From Rhodococcus sp. 06-462-5 (GTDB taxonomy: Bacteria; Actinomycetota; Actinomycetes; Mycobacteriales; Mycobacteriaceae): a stretch of DNA of 64,000 nt. Of this stretch, positions 33,641 through 40,949 are shown piece after piece. The DNA lies in contig NZ_NOYD01000015.1 of assembly GCF_002258315.1 (NCBI RefSeq), positions 32,962 to 96,961 of the forward strand, given 5' to 3'. Positions within the stretch are counted from its first letter, which is position 1, and each line of letters starts with the position of its first letter. The notes under the pieces were generated by a model. The model did no database searches. It saw only the letters and a program-made list of their open reading frames with translations, and was not told where the DNA came from. A program made the translations under genes and the position numbers.

Positions 33641-34720
33641 ATGACGAACCCCTCCACGCACCTCGATATCGTCGCCACTCCAGGCGTGTTCGCCGATCTC
33701 GCGACGGCGCAGGACCTGGTCACCAGGGCACTGTCGGCCCGAGGATTGACGGGCGGAATCGTAGACGCCGCAGCCGGTTCCGACGAGGTGATCGTCGTTC
33801 CAGGGGCAGGCGTTCCCATCGACATGGCGTCGCACCGCAGCGTCGTTCGAGTCGATCTGGGTCAGTCCACTCCGGACAGGTCCGACGGCATTCGCACGCA
33901 CATCCGAGGCCGCGGACTCGACGGTCTGCGGTTCGCGATCGACAGCGTGTATTTCCACCGCTTCCACCCCGGAACAATCGTGTCGTACGGAGATCACCCC
34001 GAGCAACGCGTCGAGCTGCGGGTGCCCGACGGCGACGGTCCGTTCCCTGTCGCCGTGCTGATCCACGGTGGGTATTGGCGTTCGCGTTGGGAATTCGATC
34101 TGATGGATGCGATGGCCGTCGATCTGACGGCACGTGGCTATGCCACCTGGAACATCGAATATCGTCGACCCGACGAACACGGCTGGGACACGACGACCGC
34201 GGACGTGGCCGCTGCCATCGCTGCGCTGAACACTGCGCCCGGTGATCTGGACCTGTCTCGAACAGTTCTCTTCGGCCATTCGGCGGGTGGTCAACTCGCG
34301 CTGCGACTTGCGGCCGATTCGGCAGGAAAACCAGGGACACCTGCTCTCGCAGTGAGCCTCGCCGGTGTACTCGATCTGCGGGTCGCGGACGAGCGGTGGC
34401 TCGGCGAGGGTGCGGTGTCGAACGCGATCGGTGCAAGGTATGCCGGTGCGCAGGAGACGTACCAGAATTCTTCGCCGATCTCGCGGCTTCCGCTCGGCGT
34501 TCCGCAGCTGGTGGTGAGTGCGGCATCGGACGATCCCAATCTGCTCGAGATCAGTCGGGCGTACTACGCCGCCGCGTCGGCGAGCTCGGATTCGGTCGCC
34601 TCGATCGAAGGACCCGGGGGCCACTTCGCCGTCATCGATCCCGCGTCGGAGATCTATCAGGACATGGTTCGCGAGGTCGACGCCCGAATCCGAGGTACCC
34701 GCGACCACGCGTCCGAGTAA
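33641..34720 (+). CDS. Alpha/beta hydrolase with N-terminal extension (HGGYW, kynurenine-formamidase-like)
   Basis: 359 residues. The C-terminal 230 residues are an alpha/beta hydrolase of the hormone-sensitive-lipase/arylformamidase type: oxyanion motif VLIHGGYWRSRWE, YATWNIEYRRPDEHGWDTTTADVAAAI, nucleophile elbow LFGHSAGGQLAL, acid region VPQLVVSAASDDPNLLE and catalytic His in EGPGGHFAVIDP. The first ~120 residues (VFADLATAQDLVTRALSARGL..., GAGVPIDMASHRSVVRVDLG..., HIRGRGLDGLRFAIDSVYFHRFHPG) form an extra domain I do not recognise. HGGxW enzymes include kynurenine formamidase, which hydrolyses N-formyl amides, and various esterases. Amide hydrolysis would fit the later amine/amide genes, but this is only suggestive. 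Confidence 0.75.
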   Translation: MTNPSTHLDIVATPGVFADLATAQDLVTRALSARGLTGGIVDAAAGSDEVIVVPGAGVPIDMASHRSVVRVDLGQSTPDRSDGIRTHIRGRGLDGLRFAIDSVYFHRFHPGTIVSYGDHPEQRVELRVPDGDGPFPVAVLIHGGYWRSRWEFDLMDAMAVDLTARGYATWNIEYRRPDEHGWDTTTADVAAAIAALNTAPGDLDLSRTVLFGHSAGGQLALRLAADSAGKPGTPALAVSLAGVLDLRVADERWLGEGAVSNAIGARYAGAQETYQNSSPISRLPLGVPQLVVSAASDDPNLLEISRAYYAAASASSDSVASIEGPGGHFAVIDPASEIYQDMVREVDARIRGTRDHASE

Positions 34721-34788
34721 GTCCGTATCGTGCATGGTGTGACGCGCAGCACAACGACGTGTATGCCGAGACTTCAGGAGCGAGATCG

Positions 34789-36414
34789 ATGAAGAGCACC
34801 ATGCAGGACACCCCCCTGTCCATCGGCCAGCTGGTTCGATTCGGGACGTCCATTCACTCCTCGGCCGAGATCACCACTTGGACCGACAGCGGCCCCACCA
34901 CGGTGACCTTCGGGCAATTGGGCAGGCGGGCAGCGCAACTGGCGCACGGTCTGCGGTCGATCGGCATCGACGACGATCAGCGCGTAGCGACCTTCATGTG
35001 GAACAACGCCCCGCACATGGAGGCCTACATGGCGATTCCTGCGATGGGCGCGGTACTGCACACGCTGAACATCCGGCTCTTCCCCGAGCAGCTCACCTAC
35101 ATCGTCAACCATGCCGAGGACCAGGTGATCATCGCCGACGCGAGCCTGCTCCCCCTCTTGACGCCGTTGCTACCGACGTTCGAGACCGTGCGGCATCTCA
35201 TCGTCGTCGGCGTCGACCCGGCACAGGTCACCGCACCCGACGGTATCGAGGTGCTCGGCTACGAGGACCTGCTCGGAGGCAAGCCGGAAGAGTTCGACTG
35301 GCCCGAGCTCGACGAACGGTCAGCTGCCGCAATGTGTTACACCTCGGGCACCACAGGCGACCCCAAGGGGGTGGTGTACTCGCATCGCTCGATCTACCTG
35401 CACTCGATGCAGGCCTGCATGACCGACGCGATGGCGATTGCGCAGTCCGACAAGGTGTTGGCCATCGTGCCGATGTTCCACGCCATGTCGTGGGGCCTGC
35501 CGTATGCGGCGTTGATGGTCGGTGCGTCGTTGATCATGCCCGACAGGTTCCTGCAGCCGGCTCCGCTGGCCGAGATGATGTCGACGCTGCGTCCGACGGC
35601 CGCTGCAGCGGTCCCGACCATCTGGCAGGCCCTGCTCGCTCACCTCGACGAGCACCCGGCGGATCTGTCGAGTCTGCGTGACGTGGTGGTCGGCGGTGCG
35701 GCATGTCCACCGAGTCTGATGCGGGCATTCCACGAGAAATACGGCGTGCACATCTCCCAGGCGTGGGGCATGACCGAAACCTCCCCACTGGGCACCTCGG
35801 GCAAGCCCGATGCGGGCCTGTCGCCGGAGGACGAATTCGACTTGCGCTGTACGCAAGGCAGATTCGTGGCCGGAGTCCGGGCGCGACTCGTCGACGATGC
35901 AGGCACGGTGTTGCCGTGGGACGGTGCGACCGTCGGGGAACTCGAAGTGCGTGGCCCGTGGATCACCGGCAGCTACTACCGCGCCGATGCGGACGACAAG
36001 TTCGACGACGGCTGGCTGCGGACGGGTGACGTGGGCACCATCTCCGAGGGCGGCTACCTACGACTGACCGATCGCTCCAAGGACATCATCAAGTCCGGTG
36101 GCGAATGGATCTCCTCGGTCGAGCTCGAGAACCAGGTGATGGGACATCCGGCCGTTCGCGAGGCCGCGGTGATCGGTGTGCCCGATCCGAAGTGGGACGA
36201 GCGGCCCCTGGTGGCCGTTGTCGTCCGCGAGGGTGCATCGGTGACAGCCGAAGAACTGAAGGAGTTCCTCGACAGCCGCGTGGCGCATTGGCAGCTGCCG
36301 GAGCGATGGACGTTCATCGACGAGGTCCCGAAAACCAGCGTCGGCAAATACGACAAGAAGCGACTGCGGAGTTCGCATGCCGACGGTGCTTTGGAGGTCA
36401 TCGAGCTGGTCTGA
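34789..36414 (+). CDS. Acyl-CoA synthetase (AlkK-like medium-chain type)
   Basis: 541 residues from ATG 34789, AGGAG upstream. P-loop CYTSGTTGDPKGVVYSHRS near residue 185, the conserved VLAIVPMFHAMSWGLPYAALMVGASLIMPDRFLQP and QAWGMTETSPLGT (A5) blocks, GWLRTGDVGTISEGGYLRLTDRSKDIIKSGGEWISSVELE hinge region near 410-450, and catalytic lysine in KTSVGKYDKKRLR. The sequence closely follows the AlkK/FadD-type medium-chain fatty acyl-CoA ligases. Compared with the ligase at 3829 it is a different subfamily. It could activate the acyl part released by the downstream amidase, but no operon link is seen. Confidence 0.88.
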   Translation: MKSTMQDTPLSIGQLVRFGTSIHSSAEITTWTDSGPTTVTFGQLGRRAAQLAHGLRSIGIDDDQRVATFMWNNAPHMEAYMAIPAMGAVLHTLNIRLFPEQLTYIVNHAEDQVIIADASLLPLLTPLLPTFETVRHLIVVGVDPAQVTAPDGIEVLGYEDLLGGKPEEFDWPELDERSAAAMCYTSGTTGDPKGVVYSHRSIYLHSMQACMTDAMAIAQSDKVLAIVPMFHAMSWGLPYAALMVGASLIMPDRFLQPAPLAEMMSTLRPTAAAAVPTIWQALLAHLDEHPADLSSLRDVVVGGAACPPSLMRAFHEKYGVHISQAWGMTETSPLGTSGKPDAGLSPEDEFDLRCTQGRFVAGVRARLVDDAGTVLPWDGATVGELEVRGPWITGSYYRADADDKFDDGWLRTGDVGTISEGGYLRLTDRSKDIIKSGGEWISSVELENQVMGHPAVREAAVIGVPDPKWDERPLVAVVVREGASVTAEELKEFLDSRVAHWQLPERWTFIDEVPKTSVGKYDKKRLRSSHADGALEVIELV

Positions 36415-36427
36415 TCCGTTCGGTGAG

Positions 36428-36474
36428 TTACACGTTCCTCACGCGACCTGCGAATACCAGTAATGGTCTACCCC
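36428..36474. promoter_or_regulatory. Candidate GntR-type control site upstream of amine oxidase operon
   Basis: TTACACG at 36428-36434 followed 28 bases later (start to start) by ACCAGTAATGGTCTACCCC at 36456-36474. The same composite recurs at 39802-39849 before the phosphatase/symporter operon. ACCA-N4-TGGT is a small dyad and TGGTCTAC resembles half of the TGGTCTAGACCA sites of GntR/HutC proteins. AATGGT could alternatively be a -10 element. Confidence 0.55.
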
Positions 36475-36514
36475 TAGCGTCGTAACGGACAGCGACGGCA
36501 GGAAGTGGCGAACT

Positions 36515-36892
36515 GTGTTGATCAACCGTTGTGCATCGGCACTCGCGGTGATATCGGCCGTTCTGCATCTGAGAATGGGCGTCGGCGGCGCGTCGGGCAT
36601 GTTGGTGACCGCCATGGCGGTGGTGTGCGTTGTGTGCGCCGCCGATCTGTGGCGGTCGACGAACAATCGTGCGTGGGTAGTGATGGCGGCATCGAGTGCC
36701 GTCATGCTGCTTGCGCATGCCTCCGGTCCGGCAGGCCACCATCAGCCTGTCGTGACCGACGCTGTCAGCGGTGCCTCGGCGGCCTCGATTCTCGCGGCGG
36801 TCGAACTCACGCTTGCCGCCGTCGTGGTTTTCGTTCGCACGCGCGCCATTCCGCCGGAACTTCTCCATCACCGACTGCAGGAGCCTCGATGA
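36515..36892 (+). CDS. Small membrane protein coupled to copper amine oxidase
   Basis: 125 residues from GTG 36515, with AGGAAG upstream. Three to four hydrophobic segments (ALAVISAVLHLRMGVGGASGMLVTAMAVVCVVCAADLW, AWVVMAASSAVMLLAHASG, SAASILAAVELTLAAVVVFV), a cytoplasmic-looking C-terminal tail, and several His and Met residues (HLRM, LLAHASGPAGHHQP) that could bind copper. Its stop overlaps the ATG of the copper amine oxidase gene (ATGA). The coupling and the His/Met content suggest a role in delivering copper or in membrane association of the oxidase; this is inference from context, as I recognise no family. Confidence 0.6.
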   Translation: MLINRCASALAVISAVLHLRMGVGGASGMLVTAMAVVCVVCAADLWRSTNNRAWVVMAASSAVMLLAHASGPAGHHQPVVTDAVSGASAASILAAVELTLAAVVVFVRTRAIPPELLHHRLQEPR

Positions 36893-38838
36893 CCGATACC
36901 TTTGCGCCCGTTGTAGTTCATCCCCTCGAACCGCTGACCCCGCAGGAGATTTCGAGGACGTCGGCGATAGTCGTTCGCGAGCGGAATCTGACCTCTACTG
37001 CACGCTTCGTCTACATCGAGCTGCTGGAGCCGACCAAAGCCGATCTGCAGCAGTCGGATACGGACCGTCGAGCATTCGTCGTCCTGCGTGACCGTGACGC
37101 CCATGCCACTTTCGAGGCCGTTGTCTCGCTCACCCACGACGCCCTGATCAGCTACACCGAGATCGCCGACGCCCAGCCACCCATCACGTTGGAGGAATTT
37201 CTTCGCTGCGAGGACGTCATCAAGGCCGACCCGCGCTGGCAGGCGGCAATGGTCAAGCGCGGGGTCACCGACTTCTCGCTGGCAATGGTGGACAAGTGGG
37301 CCAGCGGCCACACCATGGCGGGCGACAATCCCGGTGGTCGACGCCTCGCCCGGCCCCTGACGTTCGTACGAAGCGAAGCGCAGGAGAACGGCTACGCGCG
37401 ACCCGTCGAAAACCTCATCGTGACAGTCGATATGGACACGATGGAGGTCGTCGACGTCGCAGACACCGGCGTCGTCCCCATCCCACACACGCCCGGGAAC
37501 TATCTGCCCGGATTCTACGAACGCCCCGGCAACGTCCCGGAGTTCGCGCAGCAGCGGGCATCGATGAAGAAGATCGAGATCCTTCAACCCGACGGTCCGT
37601 CGTTCACGGTGGACGGCCACTACGTCGAGTGGGCGAATTGGCGCTTGCGCGTCGGCTTCACGCCGCGGGAAGGGCTCGTGCTGCACGATGTCGGATACGT
37701 CGATCGCGGAACTCTACGCCCGGTCATCCATCGAGCATCCCTGTCGGAGATGTACGTACCCTACGGCGATCCGGGCGACAGCCAGTGGAACAAGAACGTG
37801 TTCGACGAGGGCGAGTACGGGCTCGGCGTTCTCGCCAATTCGCTTCAGCTGGGCTGTGATTGCCTCGGCGAAATCCACTACTTCGACGCGTACGTCAACG
37901 ACCAGGACGGTCAGCCGATCGAGCTTCCGAACGCGATCTGCATGCACGAGGAGGACTACAGCATCGGTTGGAAGCACACCGACTTTCGCGACAACGTAGG
38001 CCAGGTCCGACGCAACCGTCGGCTCGTGGTGTCGTTCTTCGCCACCGTGGGCAATTACGACTACGGCTTCTACTGGCATCTGTATCTCGACGGGTCCATC
38101 GAGTTCGAGATCAAATTGACCGGCATCATCTCCACCGGTGCGATCGAGCCGGGCGCGGTCCCCGAGTTCGGCACTCTTGTTGCGCCCGGTCTCTACGGGC
38201 CGCATCATCAACACTTCTTCAGCGTTCGCCTGGACATGAACGTGGACGGGGCACGCAACAACCTCTACGAGCTGGAAGCCGAGGCCGTCCCCGCCGGGCC
38301 GGAGAATCCCCACGGCAATGCCTGGCGTCAGACCAAGCGCCATCTCGTCACCGAATCGCAGGCGCAGCGCGTCGCCGATCCACTCCGGGCTCGTTCCTGG
38401 TTGATTGCCAACGCGGACAAGAAGAACAAGCTCGGTGGGCACATCGGGTACAAGATCGAGCCGTCCGGTGCGGTCGCTCTGCCTCTGGCACAGCCCGGTT
38501 CGCAGCAGGCTCGCCGAGGCGGGTTCGCCACCAAGCACCTGTGGGCGACGCCGTACGCAGAACGGGAGCGCTACGCGGCCGGTGAGTACGTGGCCCAGAA
38601 TCCGGGACCCGACGGGCTGGTGAAGTACACGAGCGGTGACCGTTCCCTCGAGAACGCCGACCTGGTCATCTGGCCCACGATCGCCGCACACCATGTGGTG
38701 CGCCCCGAGGATTGGCCGGTCATGCCGGTCAGCCATGTGACCCTGCACCTCAAGCCCACGGGGTTCTTCGACGGCAATCCGATGCTGGATCTGGCACCGG
38801 AGACGCCGAAGCCCGCCGCGCATTGCTGCAACGAGTAG
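36889..38838 (+). CDS. Copper amine oxidase (topaquinone-type)
   Basis: Oxidises primary amines to aldehyde, ammonia and hydrogen peroxide. 649 residues; start ATG overlaps the upstream stop. The topaquinone precursor is Tyr390 in GNYDYGFYW; the catalytic base is Asp306 in NVFDEGEYGLG. Their 84-residue spacing equals that in Arthrobacter globiformis AGAO. Copper ligands are the His pair in GPHHQHFFSVRLDM and the later His near HHVVRPEDWPVMPV. The N-terminal N2/N3 domains are present and no signal peptide is visible, so the enzyme is probably cytoplasmic, as for several actinobacterial CuAOs. Close matches to AGAO suggest arylalkylamines or other small primary amines such as phenylethylamine, tyramine, histamine or ethanolamine. 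The upstream motif shared with the 39900 operon links it to the GntR. Confidence 0.93.
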   Translation: MTDTFAPVVVHPLEPLTPQEISRTSAIVVRERNLTSTARFVYIELLEPTKADLQQSDTDRRAFVVLRDRDAHATFEAVVSLTHDALISYTEIADAQPPITLEEFLRCEDVIKADPRWQAAMVKRGVTDFSLAMVDKWASGHTMAGDNPGGRRLARPLTFVRSEAQENGYARPVENLIVTVDMDTMEVVDVADTGVVPIPHTPGNYLPGFYERPGNVPEFAQQRASMKKIEILQPDGPSFTVDGHYVEWANWRLRVGFTPREGLVLHDVGYVDRGTLRPVIHRASLSEMYVPYGDPGDSQWNKNVFDEGEYGLGVLANSLQLGCDCLGEIHYFDAYVNDQDGQPIELPNAICMHEEDYSIGWKHTDFRDNVGQVRRNRRLVVSFFATVGNYDYGFYWHLYLDGSIEFEIKLTGIISTGAIEPGAVPEFGTLVAPGLYGPHHQHFFSVRLDMNVDGARNNLYELEAEAVPAGPENPHGNAWRQTKRHLVTESQAQRVADPLRARSWLIANADKKNKLGGHIGYKIEPSGAVALPLAQPGSQQARRGGFATKHLWATPYAERERYAAGEYVAQNPGPDGLVKYTSGDRSLENADLVIWPTIAAHHVVRPEDWPVMPVSHVTLHLKPTGFFDGNPMLDLAPETPKPAAHCCNE

Positions 38839-38850
38839 CTGTCTGCGACC

Positions 38851-38878
38851 AGGCCCGGGGACCGCGGTCTCCGGGCCT
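38851..38878. terminator. Bidirectional terminator hairpin
   Basis: AGGCCCGGGGACC-GC-GGTCTCCGGGCCT forms a 13-bp stem with one G-T mismatch and a tight loop, 13 bases after the amine oxidase stop and just before the stop of the convergent GntR gene. No T-tract. Confidence 0.75.
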
Positions 38879-38884
38879 ACGCGT

Positions 38885-39664
38885 CTAGGTCGCAGTCTCG
38901 GTGACCGAGGCACTCACCAGCGACGAGGTGCGCACACTCAATCGCGTTCGATCGGCTCGGAACAGGTCGACGGAATATTCGACGGGTCGTTCGGACTGGT
39001 CGTATCCGATGCGTTCGAGTTTCAGGATGGGTGTTCCCTCGGGTTGGCGGAGCAGCGAGCCCGCGGGCGCACTGATCGTCGCCAGTTCGATGGATTCGTC
39101 TGCCATGCACACCGATACGCCGAGCCGGGTACGCAGAGCCTCGTACACCGAGTCCAACGGAGTCTCCAGAACTTGGCCACAGATGCTGTCGCTGAGGTAC
39201 ATCTGCTCCAGCGACAGCGTGTCGCCGTCGGCGAAGCGCAGGCGCAGCAGCGATACCACCGGTCCGTCTCCCAGGACCTGCGCCGCCTCCGGGCTCGGCT
39301 CGGCGATGCGCGCCGAGATGACTTTGGTCCCGTCTCGAAATCCCTGCTCGTGCAGCATCTGTGGGACGCCCTTGACGGTGTTGAGGCTTCGGAGCAGTCG
39401 CCGGCTCTGGCAGAGGGACTGCGCACTTTCCGGCGAGGACGAACCCGGTGTCACCGAGGTCAGAAAGGCACCGCCTGCCCTACCCTTCGTCCGTCGGATG
39501 ACACCGTCGCGTTCGAGGAGATCCAGCGCTTTGCGCAGTGTCGTCCGCGACGTGCCGAGCCGCTCGGCCAGTTCGCGTTCGGGAGGCAACCGGGCAACGG
39601 AGCGCGATTCGAGCTCGGCCGCCAGCCGAAGAAGCGCCGCGTGCGTCTGTTCCATCAACAGCAC
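38885..39664 (-). CDS. GntR-family regulator (HutC/UTRA type)
   Basis: About 259 residues. GTG 39664 is chosen because GAGG stands seven bases upstream; ATG 39655 is the alternative. N-terminal winged HTH: LPPERELAERLGTSRTTLRKALDLLERDGVIRRTKGRAGGAFL. The C-terminal UTRA ligand domain contains TKVISARIAEPSPEAAQVLGDGPVVSLLRLRFADGDTLSLEQMYL and TPILKLERIGYDQSERPVEYSVDLFRADRTRLSVR, which is the typical HutC pattern. It sits between the amine oxidase operon and the phosphatase/symporter/kinase operon, and a shared motif precedes each. I infer that it senses the amine or amide and controls both. A dyad with ACTGCAGT at its centre lies in its own leader (about 39690). Confidence 0.88.
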   Translation of the reverse strand: MLLMEQTHAALLRLAAELESRSVARLPPERELAERLGTSRTTLRKALDLLERDGVIRRTKGRAGGAFLTSVTPGSSSPESAQSLCQSRRLLRSLNTVKGVPQMLHEQGFRDGTKVISARIAEPSPEAAQVLGDGPVVSLLRLRFADGDTLSLEQMYLSDSICGQVLETPLDSVYEALRTRLGVSVCMADESIELATISAPAGSLLRQPEGTPILKLERIGYDQSERPVEYSVDLFRADRTRLSVRTSSLVSASVTETAT

Positions 39665-39899
39665 CGGACCACCTCGATTTCTCCTGGAATGACTGCAGTG
39701 TCCATTCAATCTTCAATCAGGCCCGCGCAACACCCCTCGACCTGGGCATTAACGCACGATTAACACGGCGGGTGTCCTATGACCCGCAACCAGGTCATGC
39801 GTTACACGACGTTCACGTATCGACGAGAAAACCAGAAATGGTCTACGCCCATCGTTGCACCTACCCGAGAACGCAACATCTATCGAAGGGTGCAACACC
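39665..39899. promoter_or_regulatory. Divergent control region, gntR / phosphatase operon
   Basis: 235 bases. It contains TTACACG at 39802 and ACCAGAAATGGTCTACGCC at 39831-39849 (the composite also found upstream of the amine oxidase operon), a GTTGCACC...GGTGCAAC dyad at 39854-39896 around the likely mRNA leader, and GGAATG-ACTGCAGT-GTCCATTC near 39688-39710 close to the gntR start. CGAAGGG at 39885 is the ribosome-binding site for GTG 39900. Confidence 0.55.
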
Positions 39900-40664
39900 G
39901 TGGAGGATTCCAGGTCGGCACGCGCCGCTCTCGGCGTGGAGCTCGCCCGCTCGGCGGGCGAGATCGCTCGTCGCTGGTTCGACACCTCAGGCCTCACCGT
40001 CGAACAGAAACAGGACGGTTCCCCTGTTACACAGGCGGATCGCGATATCGAGACGCACATCAGAGCCGGCGTCGCCGAGCACTTCCCCACCGACGGCTTT
40101 CTCGGAGAGGAGTTCGGTGAAACCGGCGGCACCTCCGACTACCGCTGGATCGTCGACCCGATCGACGGCACCAAATCGTTCGTGCACGGAGTTCCTCTGT
40201 ACGCCAACCTGATTGCGATCGAGGAAGGTGACGAGATCGTCTTCGGTGCCATCAACCTACCCAGCGCCGACATCCTCATGCACGCCGAGCGCGGCAAAGG
40301 GTGCTGGAAAAATGGTGAGCAGGTCCATGTTTCGAACAGGACCGATCTCGACGGTGCCTACGTGATGGCAACCTGGCTCGAGGACTGGCACCCGGATACC
40401 ATCGTCGACCTCCACGCCACGGGTGCCGTACTGCGCACCTGGGGCGACGCCTACGGCTACATGATGGTCGCGAGCGGCCAGGCCGATGCGGTGGTCGACT
40501 ACACGACGCAGATCTACGATCTTGCCCCCATGCCGGTGATCATCGAGGAAGCCGGCGGCACCTTCACCTCGCTCGACGGAGCGCGAGACTTCGACAAAGG
40601 CAACGGGATTGCGACCAACGGCGCAATTCACGACTCGGTTCTCAAAATAGTCAACCAAGGATGA
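39900..40664 (+). CDS. Inositol-monophosphatase-family phosphatase (HisN-like)
   Basis: 254 residues from GTG 39900. Mg-dependent phosphatase fold: first metal-site GEEFGETGG, the diagnostic IVDPIDGTKSFVHGVPLYANLIA (DPIDGT), and the C-terminal WGDAYGYMMVASGQADAVVDYTTQIYDLAPMPVIIEEAGGTFTSLDG with the third metal ligand region. This pattern is close to actinobacterial histidinol-phosphatase/inositol-phosphatase proteins. It is the first gene of the operon that ends in two kinases and a phospho-lyase. It is curious to find a phosphatase together with kinases. It may remove phosphate from a side product or an imported phosphomonoester. Biosynthetic HisN is unlikely, because no his genes are nearby. 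Confidence 0.85.
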   Translation: MEDSRSARAALGVELARSAGEIARRWFDTSGLTVEQKQDGSPVTQADRDIETHIRAGVAEHFPTDGFLGEEFGETGGTSDYRWIVDPIDGTKSFVHGVPLYANLIAIEEGDEIVFGAINLPSADILMHAERGKGCWKNGEQVHVSNRTDLDGAYVMATWLEDWHPDTIVDLHATGAVLRTWGDAYGYMMVASGQADAVVDYTTQIYDLAPMPVIIEEAGGTFTSLDGARDFDKGNGIATNGAIHDSVLKIVNQG

Positions 40665-40669
40665 CGCAC

Positions 40670-40948
40670 ATGAAAGAGTACATTCGCGGCCTGAGCCGAA
40701 AGAGCATCATGACGTTCTTCGGCGGTACCTACGCTCTCGCTCTGCTCTTCGCACTGTTCCCACCGCTCTACATGTGGGGCAGCGGAATTCGCTACGAAAT
40801 CCTCGGTATCCCGTTCGCCATCATGTACTGGCTGATCAACGGGGTCGTGCTCGGACTGACACTGTGGGGCCTCTACATCGTCGAGGACATCCGCGGCGAA
40901 CTCGACGAGGACCTCCTTCCCGCTACCGCACCGCTGACTGGAGAATGA
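40670..40948 (+). CDS. Small membrane subunit preceding sodium/solute symporter
   Basis: 92 residues from ATG 40670 (AAGGA eight bases upstream; ATG 40661 overlaps the phosphatase stop but has no spacing). Two hydrophobic helices (SIMTFFGGTYALALLFALFPPLYMW and ILGIPFAIMYWLINGVVLGLTLWGLYIVEDIRGELDED). Size, two-helix form and position directly before a large symporter match the short accessory proteins (DUF3311/DUF485-like) encoded before SSS transporters. The symporter ATG follows two bases after its stop, so the two proteins are probably made together and may form one transporter. Confidence 0.75.
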   Translation: MKEYIRGLSRKSIMTFFGGTYALALLFALFPPLYMWGSGIRYEILGIPFAIMYWLINGVVLGLTLWGLYIVEDIRGELDEDLLPATAPLTGE

Positions 40949-40949
40949 C

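Noticed and set aside
39900..40664. Histidinol-phosphatase of histidine biosynthesis
   Set aside because: The fold matches HisN-like proteins, yet no histidine gene is near and the operon is catabolic.
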